A stretch of DNA of 35,912 nt from Actinomycetota bacterium (GCA_027313705.1 DAHVDE010000018.1:1-35912); one strand, 5' to 3'; shown: positions 1-9,521, counted from the stretch's first letter. The notes: generated from the letters alone by a model not told the origin. Numbers and translations: made by a program.

Positions 1-1750
<1,750 letters not shown>

Positions 1751-1762
1751 TACTTTTGCTCG

Positions 1763-1800
1763 CGTCCGAGATCATGACCTTCTGGATGTGAGCTCGGACG
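1763..1800 (+). other. Hairpin in the 23S-5S spacer
   Basis: An 8-bp perfect stem (cgtccgag 1763-1770 with ctcggacg 1793-1800) closes a 22-nt loop just after the mature 23S end. Two smaller stems follow: cgggaa/ttcccg at 1862-1878 and ggagat/atctcc at 1886-1900, the last ending five bases before 5S. They may serve rRNA processing, which is inference. The spacer holds no tRNA. Confidence 0.5.
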
Positions 1801-1905
1801 GCGGCTGATGATGACTTTGCGTTCACTGTGCGGTTCTTGAGATGCGGTCGGATCTCGGCTTCGGGAAGTGATTTCCCGGAGTTGAGGAGATTACATCTCC
1901 ATAGT

Positions 1906-2023
1906 GTTTCGGTGGCTATAGCGAAGGGGAAACACCCGGTCCCATTCCGAACCCGGAAGTTAAGCCCTTCAGCGCCGATGGTACTGCACGGGAGACTGTG
2001 TGGGAGAGTAGGACGCCGCCGGA
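1906..2023 (+). rRNA. rrf: 5S ribosomal RNA
   Basis: About 118 nt matching the actinobacterial 5S pattern. It begins gtttcggtgg, has the central ccgaacccggaag block and ends gtaggacgccgccgga. The 5' and 3' ends pair as helix I. It follows 23S by about 155 nt, as expected for the rRNA operon, and is followed at once by a terminator. The ends may be off by one to three bases. Confidence 0.95.
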
Positions 2024-2035
2024 CATCATTCCCGA

Positions 2036-2059
2036 AGGGCCGTCGCTTGCGACGGCCCT
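2036..2059 (+). terminator. Intrinsic terminator of the rRNA operon
   Basis: A perfect 10-bp stem (agggccgtcg 2036-2045 with cgacggccct 2050-2059) has a 4-nt loop cttg. A T-rich tail follows (gtgtttattt, 2062-2071). It lies 13 nt after 5S. This is one of few hairpins in the window with a real T tract, as expected for a heavily transcribed operon. Confidence 0.9.
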
Positions 2060-2104
2060 CGGTGTTTATTTACAGGTGTCTGGTGTGATTGGTGGAGATC
2101 ATCG

Positions 2105-4519
2105 GTGGCAAGTGGCGCTGACGGGCGTTCAGAACAACGCGCCGCGGGCAACGCGCCGCGCAATAGTCCCAGGGGCAATAGTCCCAGGGGCAGCAACCCG
2201 AGAGGCGCTGGTCCCGGGAGCGCTGCTTCTAGGAACAGTGCCGGAAGGAGCAGTGCTTCTGGGAATACTGCTTCTAGGAGCACTACTTCTAGGAGCACTG
2301 GCGGAACGGCGGGCGCCGGAAGGAGTGGCGCGGCCCCGGGCACTGGCGGGCCGAGGGCCGATGCGCAGAGAAGTGGCGCGCCAAGGAACGGCTTTCCCTG
2401 GAGCGGCGAGTCGAAGGCTGGCAGGCCGAAGAGCAATTACCGCGGTAACAGCTCGGGCGCGTGGAGCGGCAGGGGCGATGGCCGCGATAACGACCGCAAC
2501 CCTAGTGACCGCGGTGGCAGCGACCGTGCGGGCAATCGTGACGATAGCGGCACTGATGGCGGCTACGGCGGACGCGGCGGACGCGGACCCGGTGGTAACC
2601 GCGGGCCTGGCGGCAGCGCGGACGGCCGGCGAGGCCCGAGTTACGGGCGGCGCCAGGGTGACGGCGGTGGCGGCAGCCGGGGAGTCCGAAGCGAGGCTAA
2701 CGGAGCTGGCCGCTGGTCAAGCGGCCTGACCGCGCCGGAGGATGACACGGCGGACTCGCGCGACCGCAGGCCCTGGCAAGAGTCGCGGCCCGGATCGCAG
2801 GTCGGCGGGCGGCGGGTCGATGGTGCTCGGCGCGGAAGCCCGGTAGCGCCTGCCAGGCGTGGTTACTCCGCGGGTGGTGGAACAGCGGCCGGTGGTGGTT
2901 CGCGCGTTCGCCCGGCGGGCTCGGATGCAGCAGGCTCTGGGCGAGCGGGTACCGGCCGCAGTTCTGGCTATCGGCCCTATGACCGTGACCGCGATTCGGC
3001 GAGCACGGCTGGCAGGCCGAGAGGTGGCGGCGGAGAGTCAGGCACGAGAGCGTGGCGTGACGACTCTGACCGCCAGCCACGCCGGTCGGACTGGGGCGGT
3101 CGCGGATCTGACCGCCCGGTTCGCGATGGCGGGACTCGCGACAGCGGAGCACGCGATGGCGGGACTCGCGATGGCGGGACTCGCGGCAGCGGAGCACGCG
3201 ATGGCGCGACTCGCGATGGCGGGACTCGCGATGGCGGGACTCGCGGCTACGGTTCGCGCGGTAGTACGGGCCGGAGCGACGCTCGGCGCGGCGAAGGTGT
3301 CCGCGGCGGGCGGCCGCGTGCCGAGTCGATGCGCGAAGATGCCGGGCGTGAGGGTCAGCCTCGCGGGTACCAGCCGCGGGGCGAAAGACCATGGGATGAC
3401 AGGCGAAGCGAGACGGCTTCTCGCCGCAACGACGCGCGAGGCCAGGGCGCGGACCGGGCTCGGCCAGGCAAGGCCAGTCCTCGCAGCAAAGACGAAGGCC
3501 GTGGCGATGGCAACCGCCGGAACAGGGGCGACACGGGTACCCGTCCGGACGGCGCCAGGGATGGCGGTCGCTGGAACGATGGTCCGCCGAATAGCGGCCG
3601 GGGCACGCGTACGGCAGGCGCTGGCCAGTCAGCCGGATTTCGTTCCTCGCGGCCAGGCTCTGGCGGTCAGCGTGACGACAGGCGTGACGACAGGCGTGAC
3701 GACAGATCGCGCGGTGCGGCTCCGTCAGGGGCAAGAAAGCCGGGAGCCATCGGCAGGCCGGCACGTCCATTCGTGCCACCTGACATCACGGCAGATCAGC
3801 TTGATCCGCAGACTCGGGCCGAGTTGCGGACGTTGCCAGGTGATCTCGCGGATGCCGTAGCGCGGTTCCTGGTTGCGGCAGGCGCGGCGGACGATCCGGC
3901 GCGTAGCCATGAGTACGCCGCAGCGGCCCGCGACCTGGCAGGCCGGGTCGGTGTGGTGCGAGAGACCTGCGGTGTCGCCGCATACCTGGCGGGCAACTGG
4001 ACCGAGGCGCTGGCCGAATTGCGGGCTGCCCGGCGGCTCACCGGACAGGGGAGTTACCTGCCGATCATGGCTGACTGTGAACGGGCGCTCGGCAGGCTCG
4101 ATCGCGCGCTTGATCTCGTGACCGGGTCGCAGACCGAGGACCTGAGCAGGCAAACCCAGATTGAGCTTCGGATCGTAGAGTCGGGCATCCGCCGTGACCA
4201 GGGATTCCCCGAGGCCGGCGTGGTGGCGCTGCAAGTGCCTGAACTTACCGGCGATCGCGTGTGGCCGTGGTCAGCCAGGCTTTACTACGCCTACGCAGAC
4301 GCGCTGGCCGATGCCGGCCGGGAAGCCGAAGCGCGTCTGTGGTTCCGTAAGGCCGCAGCAGCCGATCAGGAAGGCGAGACCGACGCCGCCGAACGGCTCG
4401 AGGACCTGGACATGCTGGCCTTCGACGACCTCGAAGCCGACGACCTCGAAGCCGACGAGGCCGAAGCCGAGGAAGCCGGCGAGGCGAGAGAAGCACGGGA
4501 GGACGAGATTCAGCCCTGA
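2105..4519 (+). CDS. RGG-rich disordered protein with C-terminal TPR-like domain
   Basis: An 804-residue protein of two very different halves. Residues 1-550 are low complexity, dominated by Gly, Arg, Ser, Asp and Asn, with many RG and RGG motifs and short tandem repeats (NSPRG, RDGGT, RDDR). Residues 551-760 form a helical, alanine-rich region resembling tetratricopeptide repeats. Residues 765-804 are strongly acidic. The start is GTG at 2105, with GGAG at 2094-2097 seven nt upstream. By position (before the HAD phosphatase and tlyA) and by the C-terminal domain it corresponds to the mycobacterial Rv1691 TPR family, which lacks such a long tail. RGG regions usually bind RNA and can drive condensates, so an RNA- or ribosome-related role is inferred, helped by its place right after the rRNA operon. 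Function unknown. The stop overlaps that of the convergent gene. Confidence 0.8.
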   Translation: MASGADGRSEQRAAGNAPRNSPRGNSPRGSNPRGAGPGSAASRNSAGRSSASGNTASRSTTSRSTGGTAGAGRSGAAPGTGGPRADAQRSGAPRNGFPWSGESKAGRPKSNYRGNSSGAWSGRGDGRDNDRNPSDRGGSDRAGNRDDSGTDGGYGGRGGRGPGGNRGPGGSADGRRGPSYGRRQGDGGGGSRGVRSEANGAGRWSSGLTAPEDDTADSRDRRPWQESRPGSQVGGRRVDGARRGSPVAPARRGYSAGGGTAAGGGSRVRPAGSDAAGSGRAGTGRSSGYRPYDRDRDSASTAGRPRGGGGESGTRAWRDDSDRQPRRSDWGGRGSDRPVRDGGTRDSGARDGGTRDGGTRGSGARDGATRDGGTRDGGTRGYGSRGSTGRSDARRGEGVRGGRPRAESMREDAGREGQPRGYQPRGERPWDDRRSETASRRNDARGQGADRARPGKASPRSKDEGRGDGNRRNRGDTGTRPDGARDGGRWNDGPPNSGRGTRTAGAGQSAGFRSSRPGSGGQRDDRRDDRRDDRSRGAAPSGARKPGAIGRPARPFVPPDITADQLDPQTRAELRTLPGDLADAVARFLVAAGAADDPARSHEYAAAARDLAGRVGVVRETCGVAAYLAGNWTEALAELRAARRLTGQGSYLPIMADCERALGRLDRALDLVTGSQTEDLSRQTQIELRIVESGIRRDQGFPEAGVVALQVPELTGDRVWPWSARLYYAYADALADAGREAEARLWFRKAAAADQEGETDAAERLEDLDMLAFDDLEADDLEADEAEAEEAGEAREAREDEIQP
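2161..2205 (+). repeat. 15-bp tandem repeat in the RGG region
   Basis: Two identical 15-bp units (caatagtcccagggg) at 2161-2190 and a diverged third at 2191-2205 encode NSPRG, NSPRG, SNPRG. The period is a multiple of three, so copy-number change keeps the frame. Confidence 0.85.
3122..3241 (+). repeat. Eight 15-bp tandem repeats coding RDGGT-type units
   Basis: Eight consecutive 15-bp units. Five are exactly cgcgatggcgggact (3122, 3152, 3167, 3212 and 3227). The others differ at a few bases (cgcgacagcggagca at 3137 and relatives at 3182 and 3197). They encode RDGGT, RDSGA, RGSGA and RDGAT in the frame of the host gene. Identical units suggest recent slippage or recombination. Confidence 0.9.
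3671..3706 (+). repeat. Three 12-bp tandem repeats coding RDDR
   Basis: Units cgtgacgacagg at 3671 and 3683 and cgtgacgacaga at 3695 encode three RDDR blocks near the end of the disordered half of the host protein. The frame is preserved. Confidence 0.85.
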
Positions 4520-5850
4520 GCGAACGTCCGCAGTACCACGCCGGTACGAGGTTTCGGTGCGAATGATGTCGACTTGCGGGGAACCTTCTCGCCGCGAGCG
4601 GCGACGGCGTGCACGTCGGCCGGTGTCATCGGGCTGCAGATCACCGCGATTCCCGAAACTTCGGCCGCCGTCCTGACCGCAGCCTCCGCGTCATGGTGCA
4701 CCACCTTGACTAGCCTTTCGTCGTCGGTTACCCCCCAGAGCTTGCTGATCAGCAACTCCTGAAGGATGGCGGCAGGCAGCTCGCCCCACTGCGCCGAGTA
4801 GCCCGCGGGCATCGCGGCCCGCGTCTGCTCCTGGTCGGGATGGCTGAGCAGGTAGACGTGGTCCTGCGCGGCCACCAGGAAGGCGGCGCCCTCGGTGCTG
4901 GCTCGCTTGAGCTCGGCCAGGGCAGTGTCGAGCCGGTCGGCGGGCAGTTCCCGCACGATGAAGGCCCCGGCCGCCAGTTTGGCCGCATGCTGCGCATCAA
5001 GGCCGGGAATTACCCGGTGGATAGCCCCGATATGGGGCGGATAGCTGCTGGAGTCGACCAGCAGTGCCAGGCCATAATCCCACGGTCCAGGGCCAGCACC
5101 CGCCTGGCGCCGCCGCTCCTGCAGCCGAAGGTAGGCGGCATAGCGGTGGTGACCGTCGGCGATCATCGCCTGGCGTGGTGCCAGGTCGGCGGCGATCGCG
5201 GCCAGATCGGCATCCTCGGTGATCGCCCACAACCGGTGCCGCAGCCCGTCCCTGGTCAGCGCCTCGATTAGCGGTTCCGTCCCGGCGGCCGCATTGATGA
5301 TCCTGGTCGCCGCACCGCGAAATGCTGGCTCGCCGGCGTGCGCGGCACCGTCATACAGCAGGAAGATCGGCTCGAGGTTCGCCTGGGTCGCCTCCATGAG
5401 CTGCAGCCGTCCTTCCACCGGCCCCGGCGCGACATCTTCGTGCGGCAGCACTATCCCGGCTTCCGGCGCCACCAGCCTGAGCCTGCCGATGAGCCCGCGC
5501 TGCAGCACGGCCCGCATGTCGGCTTGCTCGTAGACGTACAGGGCAGGCACCGGGTCGGCGACCAGGATCCGCTCGTCCAGCCACCGCCCGAGCAGTGCCG
5601 CCGCATTGTGGTACTCCTCGCCTGGTCGGCCAGGTTCCTGGCGGGGAAGGATAAGACGTACGACATTGTGCGGATCAGCCGCCATCAACTGGTCCTCATT
5701 GTCGCGGAAGATGACGTCGTACGGTGGAGAGGTGACATCGGCGAGCCCGCTTACCCGGTCGGGCGCGTAACGGACGCCGCGGAACGGCGCTAGTTCAAGG
5801 CCGGCGACCGGCTGGTCAGCTGACGTGAGGTATGACGAAGGGATCTGCAC
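4510..5850 (-). CDS. DUF1015 family protein
   Basis: A 446-residue protein of the DUF1015 family, recognised from the N-terminal block (APFRGVRYAPD, then TSPPYDVI) and the conserved IADGHHRYAAYLR motif in the middle. The length fits the family. Its biochemical role is not known to me. The start is GTG at 5850: no ATG, GTG or TTG lies between it and the conserved PFRG block. The open frame runs further upstream, but that part is antisense to the TPR gene and has no family resemblance. No clear ribosome-binding site precedes the start, so translation may be leaderless. Its 3' end overlaps the stop of the convergent RGG-protein gene by 10 bp. The GTG is two bases from the start of the divergent TPR gene. 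DUF1015 genes occur near the tlyA region in other actinobacteria. Confidence 0.88.
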   Translation of the reverse strand: MQIPSSYLTSADQPVAGLELAPFRGVRYAPDRVSGLADVTSPPYDVIFRDNEDQLMAADPHNVVRLILPRQEPGRPGEEYHNAAALLGRWLDERILVADPVPALYVYEQADMRAVLQRGLIGRLRLVAPEAGIVLPHEDVAPGPVEGRLQLMEATQANLEPIFLLYDGAAHAGEPAFRGAATRIINAAAGTEPLIEALTRDGLRHRLWAITEDADLAAIAADLAPRQAMIADGHHRYAAYLRLQERRRQAGAGPGPWDYGLALLVDSSSYPPHIGAIHRVIPGLDAQHAAKLAAGAFIVRELPADRLDTALAELKRASTEGAAFLVAAQDHVYLLSHPDQEQTRAAMPAGYSAQWGELPAAILQELLISKLWGVTDDERLVKVVHHDAEAAVRTAAEVSGIAVICSPMTPADVHAVAARGEKVPRKSTSFAPKPRTGVVLRTFAQG

Positions 5851-5852
5851 AT

Positions 5853-6353
5853 ATGTCAGAAGGATCAACAGGCGGCAGGGATTCCCGCTCGGCAGGAAAG
5901 CCTGGCCAAGAAGGGGCCGGTGACCCGCCTGCCGGCAGCGAGGCCGTCTTTGGTTCGCCTGACGACACCTATGACCTGTACCGCCGCGGCCTCGACCTGC
6001 TTGACAAGGGCAGCGCCGCCGCGGCGGCCCAGCTGCTTGAGCGGGCGGCTGCCGCTGAACCTGAATCGCGAAGCATTCTCGAGGCGCTCGGCCGTGCTCA
6101 GTTCGACACCAAGCATTACGATGCGGCGGCCGCCAGCTTCCGCCGCATCGTGGAGGCCAGCCCGACCGATGACTACGCGCAGTTCGGCCTCGGCCTCGCG
6201 CTCTCGCGGACCGGCGACCACGGTGCCGCCGCTGAGCACCTGGCGCTGGCGGCGGCGATGCGCCCGGATCTGCGCCACTACACTGAGGCCCTGCGCAGCG
6301 TCCGGGCGACCCTGCGCGCGAGGAATCTGGCGCATGGTGAAGAATTTTCTTAA
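5853..6353 (+). CDS. Small tetratricopeptide repeat protein
   Basis: A 166-residue protein with a polar N-terminal tail (1-35) and about three TPR units (roughly 40-70, 74-104 and 108-138). They are seen in repeated patterns such as LYRRGLDLL, ALGRAQFDTKHYDAA and GLGLALSRTGDHGAAAEHL. It probably works as a protein-interaction scaffold, with partners unknown. The ATG at 5853 is preferred over the in-frame ATG at 5832 because AAGGGA (5838-5843) sits nine nt before it. The stop TAA overlaps the next start as TAATG, so the HAD phosphatase gene is likely translated by coupling. In related genomes small TPR genes sit beside this phosphatase. Confidence 0.85.
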   Translation: MSEGSTGGRDSRSAGKPGQEGAGDPPAGSEAVFGSPDDTYDLYRRGLDLLDKGSAAAAAQLLERAAAAEPESRSILEALGRAQFDTKHYDAAAASFRRIVEASPTDDYAQFGLGLALSRTGDHGAAAEHLALAAAMRPDLRHYTEALRSVRATLRARNLAHGEEFS

Positions 6354-7423
6354 TGCAGCAAATTGACCGCACCGGCTCACAGGTCGCGCCTGACGCGACC
6401 CGCCTTGTGCCAGGAGAGGGCGCCCTCGTCGCGAAATATGACGTAGCCCTGCTCGACCTGGACGGCGTCGTCTACACCGGACATGGCGCCGTGCCAGGAG
6501 CCGTGCAGGCGTTGTCGTCCGCACGCCAGGCCGGGATGCGGCTCGCGTTCGTGACCAACAACGCGTCGCGGTCGCCTTCTGCTGTCGCCGCGCACCTGAG
6601 CAGCATCGGCGTGCCCGCGGCGGCCGGGGACGTGGTGACCTCGGCGCAGGCCGCCGCCACTTTGATCGCCGAACGGGTGCCGCCGGGTTCACCGGTCCTC
6701 GTGGCCGGCGCGACCGCGCTGCGGCTCGCGCTGCGGGCCAGGGGCCTGCGGCCGGTGTCGACTGCGGCAGAGAAACCGGCTGCGGTCGTCCAGGGCTACC
6801 ATCCCGATATCGGTTACCCGCAGCTAGCCGAGGCCGCGATCGCGGTACGCGATGGTGCGATCTTTGTCGCCTCGAACACCGATCGCACGATCCCTTCGCC
6901 GCGTGGCCTTCAGCCGGGCAATGGATCTCTGGTCCAGGTGATTGTCGCGGCCACCGGCGTCCAGCCCCTGGTGGCAGGCAAACCTGAACCTCCGCTGCAC
7001 CGCGAGGCCGTCGCGCGGACGAGCGCGAAGAGGCCGCTCGTGGTCGGGGACAGGCTAGACACCGATATCGAGGGCGCGGTCCTGGCAGGTGCCGACAGCA
7101 TGCTCGTGCTTACCGGGGTGAGCACGGCCCGCGACCTGGTGCTTGCCCCGGCGTCGCAGCGGCCAGACTACGTCTGCGCTGACTTGTCAGGACTGCTCGC
7201 GCCTGGCACCCGGGTCGGCCGGATGGCCGGCCCTGCGGCCTCGGCAGTGAGCTGCGGCGGCTGGACGGCCGGACGGCCGGCCGAGAATGAGCCAATCGAA
7301 CTTTCAGGCGACGGCGATCCGATTGACGGCTTGCGTGCCCTGTGCGCGCTTGCCTGGTCGGGTCAGCAAGTGAGCGCGGATATAGTCGATCCGGCTTTGA
7401 TGGCGCTTAAGAATCTGCGCTGA
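6353..7423 (+). CDS. HAD-superfamily subclass IIA phosphatase (Rv1692-like)
   Basis: A 356-residue HAD hydrolase. Motif I is DLDGVVY (35-41, with Asp35 as nucleophile and Asp37), motif II is TNNASRSP (68-75), the motif III lysine is in GKPEPP (Lys210) and motif IV is GDRLDTD (232-238). This set is typical of class IIA NagD/phosphoglycolate-type phosphatases. The mycobacterial protein in the same position, Rv1692, is known as a glycerol 3-phosphate phosphatase that recycles polar heads of lipids, and this gene probably does similar work in the cytoplasm. The first 28 residues precede the domain and could be shorter in reality. The ATG overlaps the TPR gene stop by one base. The C-terminal 80 residues are less conserved. 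Confidence 0.88.
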   Translation: MQQIDRTGSQVAPDATRLVPGEGALVAKYDVALLDLDGVVYTGHGAVPGAVQALSSARQAGMRLAFVTNNASRSPSAVAAHLSSIGVPAAAGDVVTSAQAAATLIAERVPPGSPVLVAGATALRLALRARGLRPVSTAAEKPAAVVQGYHPDIGYPQLAEAAIAVRDGAIFVASNTDRTIPSPRGLQPGNGSLVQVIVAATGVQPLVAGKPEPPLHREAVARTSAKRPLVVGDRLDTDIEGAVLAGADSMLVLTGVSTARDLVLAPASQRPDYVCADLSGLLAPGTRVGRMAGPAASAVSCGGWTAGRPAENEPIELSGDGDPIDGLRALCALAWSGQQVSADIVDPALMALKNLR

Positions 7424-7586
7424 GGATTCCTGGAGCTGAAATAAAATATCAGTCTCAGGTCTGATGCGGATCGCCCCTGGGGCCGACGCGCTGGCGGCAG
7501 GCTGAAGGCCAGACTGATCGGGCTGGCCTGCAGATCGCAGCCGTGCCAGCCGTGACGAGCGTGACGGCTGGCAGGAAGGAACTCAC
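7424..7586 (+). promoter_or_regulatory. Hairpin-rich leader of the ABC exporter
   Basis: This 163-nt gap has an A/T island (aaataaaatat, 7439-7449) unusual in this genome, which may be a -10 region. Two hairpins follow. The first is 7 bp (aggccag 7506-7512 with ctggcct 7523-7529). The second is 10 bp (tgccagccgt 7544-7553 with acggctggca 7564-7573). Both have 10-nt loops. The second ends at the first base of the ribosome-binding site AGGAAGGA (7573-7580), 6 nt before the start codon. The arms could be a repressor operator or an RNA switch. No known riboswitch class was recognised. Confidence 0.45.
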
Positions 7587-8540
7587 ATGATCGAGGCACG
7601 GGGCCTCACCAAGAAGTACGGCGAAACGGTCGCCGTGGACAACTTGTCCTTTAATGTCCAGTCGGGCAAGATTACCGGTTTTCTCGGTCCGAACGGCGCA
7701 GGCAAGACCACCACGATGCGCTTGATCCTCGGTCTTGACCGGCCGACGAGAGGCAGCGTCACGGTCAACGGCAGGCGCCTGAACCAGCTTGCCTGGCCGA
7801 TGCGAGAGGTGGGGGCGCTGATCGACGCGAAGGCCGTGCACGGTGGCCGCAGTGCCTACAACCATCTGCTCTGCCTGGCCCAGACGAACAACTTGCCCAA
7901 GCGGCGCGTTCATGAGGTGCTTGACCTGGTCGGACTGCACGACGTGGCGCGCAAGCGCACCAAGGGCTTCTCCCTCGGCATGGGCCAGCGGCTCGGCATT
8001 GCCGCCGCGCTGCTCGGCGACCCGCAGATCTTGATGTTCGACGAGCCGGTCAACGGGCTCGACCCTGAGGGCATCTTGTGGATCAGGAACCTGATGAAAG
8101 CACTGGCAGCCGAGGGCCGCACCGTCTTCGTCTCGAGTCACCTGATGTCAGAGATGGAGAATACCGCCGACGACCTCATCGTCATCGGCCGCGGCAAGCT
8201 GATCGCGCAGAGCACGATCGCGGAGTTCATCGCCGCGAACAGTCAGCAGTCGGTCCGGGTGAGCACGCCGCAGCGCGCCGAGTTCGCCGCCGTGGTGGCC
8301 GCTGCGGGCGCCACCGTGCGCGACGACTCTGACGACAGGCTCGTCGTGCTCGGCTTGACTCCGGCCCAGGTCGGCGATCTGGCTTTCGAGCACGGTGTCC
8401 GGCTGCATGAGCTCTCGCCTGCGCATGCATCGCTTGAGCAGGCGTTCATGGAACTGACCGCGTCAAGCGTCGAATTCCAGGCCGGCCTGCCTGGTGTCGC
8501 ACCTGACCAGCAGGCGGTCGGCGCGGGGAAGGTGAACTAG
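7587..8540 (+). CDS. ABC transporter ATP-binding protein
   Basis: A 317-residue ATPase subunit of an ABC-2 type exporter. Visible motifs are Walker A GPNGAGKTT (34-42), the signature FSLGMGQR (128-135), Walker B ILMFDEP (148-154) followed by VNGLDPEG, and the H-loop SSH (His185). The C-terminal 110 residues are the accessory domain common in bacitracin, daunorubicin and lantibiotic exporters. It powers the permease encoded 2 nt downstream. The substrate cannot be told; drug or peptide efflux is usual for this class. The start ATG has a good ribosome-binding site, AAGGA at 7576-7580. The two-gene unit sits between the HAD phosphatase and the tlyA operon, which are close together in Mycobacterium. 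Confidence 0.93.
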   Translation: MIEARGLTKKYGETVAVDNLSFNVQSGKITGFLGPNGAGKTTTMRLILGLDRPTRGSVTVNGRRLNQLAWPMREVGALIDAKAVHGGRSAYNHLLCLAQTNNLPKRRVHEVLDLVGLHDVARKRTKGFSLGMGQRLGIAAALLGDPQILMFDEPVNGLDPEGILWIRNLMKALAAEGRTVFVSSHLMSEMENTADDLIVIGRGKLIAQSTIAEFIAANSQQSVRVSTPQRAEFAAVVAAAGATVRDDSDDRLVVLGLTPAQVGDLAFEHGVRLHELSPAHASLEQAFMELTASSVEFQAGLPGVAPDQQAVGAGKVN

Positions 8541-8542
8541 CG

Positions 8543-9451
8543 ATGGCATCAGTAGCGACTCATGAACGGCTCATCGGCGGTGCTGTCGCCGAGCACCCGC
8601 GCGGCCGGGCCGGCTTCATCGGCACGATGCGCTCGGAGTTCACCAAGATCTGGTCGGTCAGGTCCACGTACTGGACGCTGATCGCCATGCTTGTCGTGTG
8701 CGTCGGCCTCGGCGCCCTGTTCAGCTGGGGTGCCACGGAACGGATCCTGGCCTTGAAGCACGGCGTCACCTTCGGCGGGCATCCGGCGCCGCCAGGCGCC
8801 CTGGCAAACAGGGAAGCCCTCATCAAGTCCCAGGCCGCCTCGCTCAGCCTGTTCGGCCTGCTGATCGGCCAGTTGATCATGGTTGTGCTCGGCTCGCTGA
8901 CCATCACCTCTGAGTACTCGACAGGGATGATCAGGACGGCGCTGACGGCCATGCCGAGGCGCGGTACCTTCTACGCAGCCAAGGCGGTCGCCTTCGGGTT
9001 CGTGGCCCTGGTGACCGGCCTTGTCACCAGCTTCATCGCGTTCTTCCTCGGCCAGACGATCTTGTCCACGCAAGGCGTCAGCACCACGCTCGGCGCGCAC
9101 GACGTGCTGAGAACAGTCATCGGCGGCGGGCTGTTCCTCGCCGTCTGCGGGCTGCTTTCCTTCGGCATCGGCGCGATGCTGCGGCATACCGCCGGGTCGA
9201 TCTCCACCGGGATCGGCTTGCTGTTCGTGGTCTTCATCCTGAGCAACTTCCTGCCGAGCCCGCCGAGCGGCTGGTTCGGCCAGGCCGACTTCGACAAGTG
9301 GATACCGTTCTTCGCCGGTGCCCATATCTGGCAGAGCCAGCTGGTAGGCGTGAACCCGTTCTCGCCCTGGGTCGGCTTCGGCGTCTTCTGCGCCTACGCG
9401 GCCGCCGCCCTCATCGGCGGCCTGGTGCTGTTCCTCCGCCGCGACGCCTGA
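8543..9451 (+). CDS. ABC-2 type transporter permease
   Basis: A 302-residue membrane protein. A polar N-terminal tail of about 28 residues leads to SEFTKIWSVRSTYW, the typical entry of ABC-2 permeases of the actinobacterial antibiotic-exporter type. Hydrophobic segments follow at about 43-63, 100-122, 145-170, 190-212, 218-238 and 275-297, giving about six transmembrane helices. It forms the channel for the ATPase immediately upstream, with only two nt between the genes. Transcription probably ends at the large hairpin 17 nt downstream. The substrate is unknown. Confidence 0.9.
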   Translation: MASVATHERLIGGAVAEHPRGRAGFIGTMRSEFTKIWSVRSTYWTLIAMLVVCVGLGALFSWGATERILALKHGVTFGGHPAPPGALANREALIKSQAASLSLFGLLIGQLIMVVLGSLTITSEYSTGMIRTALTAMPRRGTFYAAKAVAFGFVALVTGLVTSFIAFFLGQTILSTQGVSTTLGAHDVLRTVIGGGLFLAVCGLLSFGIGAMLRHTAGSISTGIGLLFVVFILSNFLPSPPSGWFGQADFDKWIPFFAGAHIWQSQLVGVNPFSPWVGFGVFCAYAAAALIGGLVLFLRRDA

Positions 9452-9467
9452 GCAAGTCGCCGGAACC

Positions 9468-9515
9468 AGCGGGGGTATTCCCTGGCCTCTGTAGCACCCA
9501 GGGAATACCCCCGCT
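9468..9515. terminator. Bidirectional terminator hairpin, 18-bp perfect stem
   Basis: An 18-bp perfect inverted repeat (arms 9468-9485 and 9498-9515, with gggggtattccc at the core) has a 12-nt loop. It lies between the convergent ABC permease and methyltransferase genes. There is no T tract, which is common for terminators in high-GC actinobacteria. Its symmetry lets it serve both strands. Confidence 0.85.
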
Positions 9516-9521
9516 GTCCGG

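Noticed and set aside
1828-2088. Open frame across the 23S-5S spacer and 5S
   Set aside because: It covers the 5S gene and the terminator, so it is chance.
3122-3241. Regular repeats resembling a CRISPR array
   Set aside because: Units are 15 bp, directly adjacent without spacers, and encode a regular peptide in frame.
2697-3860. Long antisense and alternative-frame readings in the RGG region
   Set aside because: Tandem repeats with period divisible by three keep all frames open. Only the frame joined to the TPR-like domain has a ribosome-binding site and conserved ending.
5851-6372. N-terminal extension of the DUF1015 frame
   Set aside because: It is antisense to the TPR gene, Arg/Pro rich and without family similarity. 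The conserved domain starts near 5790.
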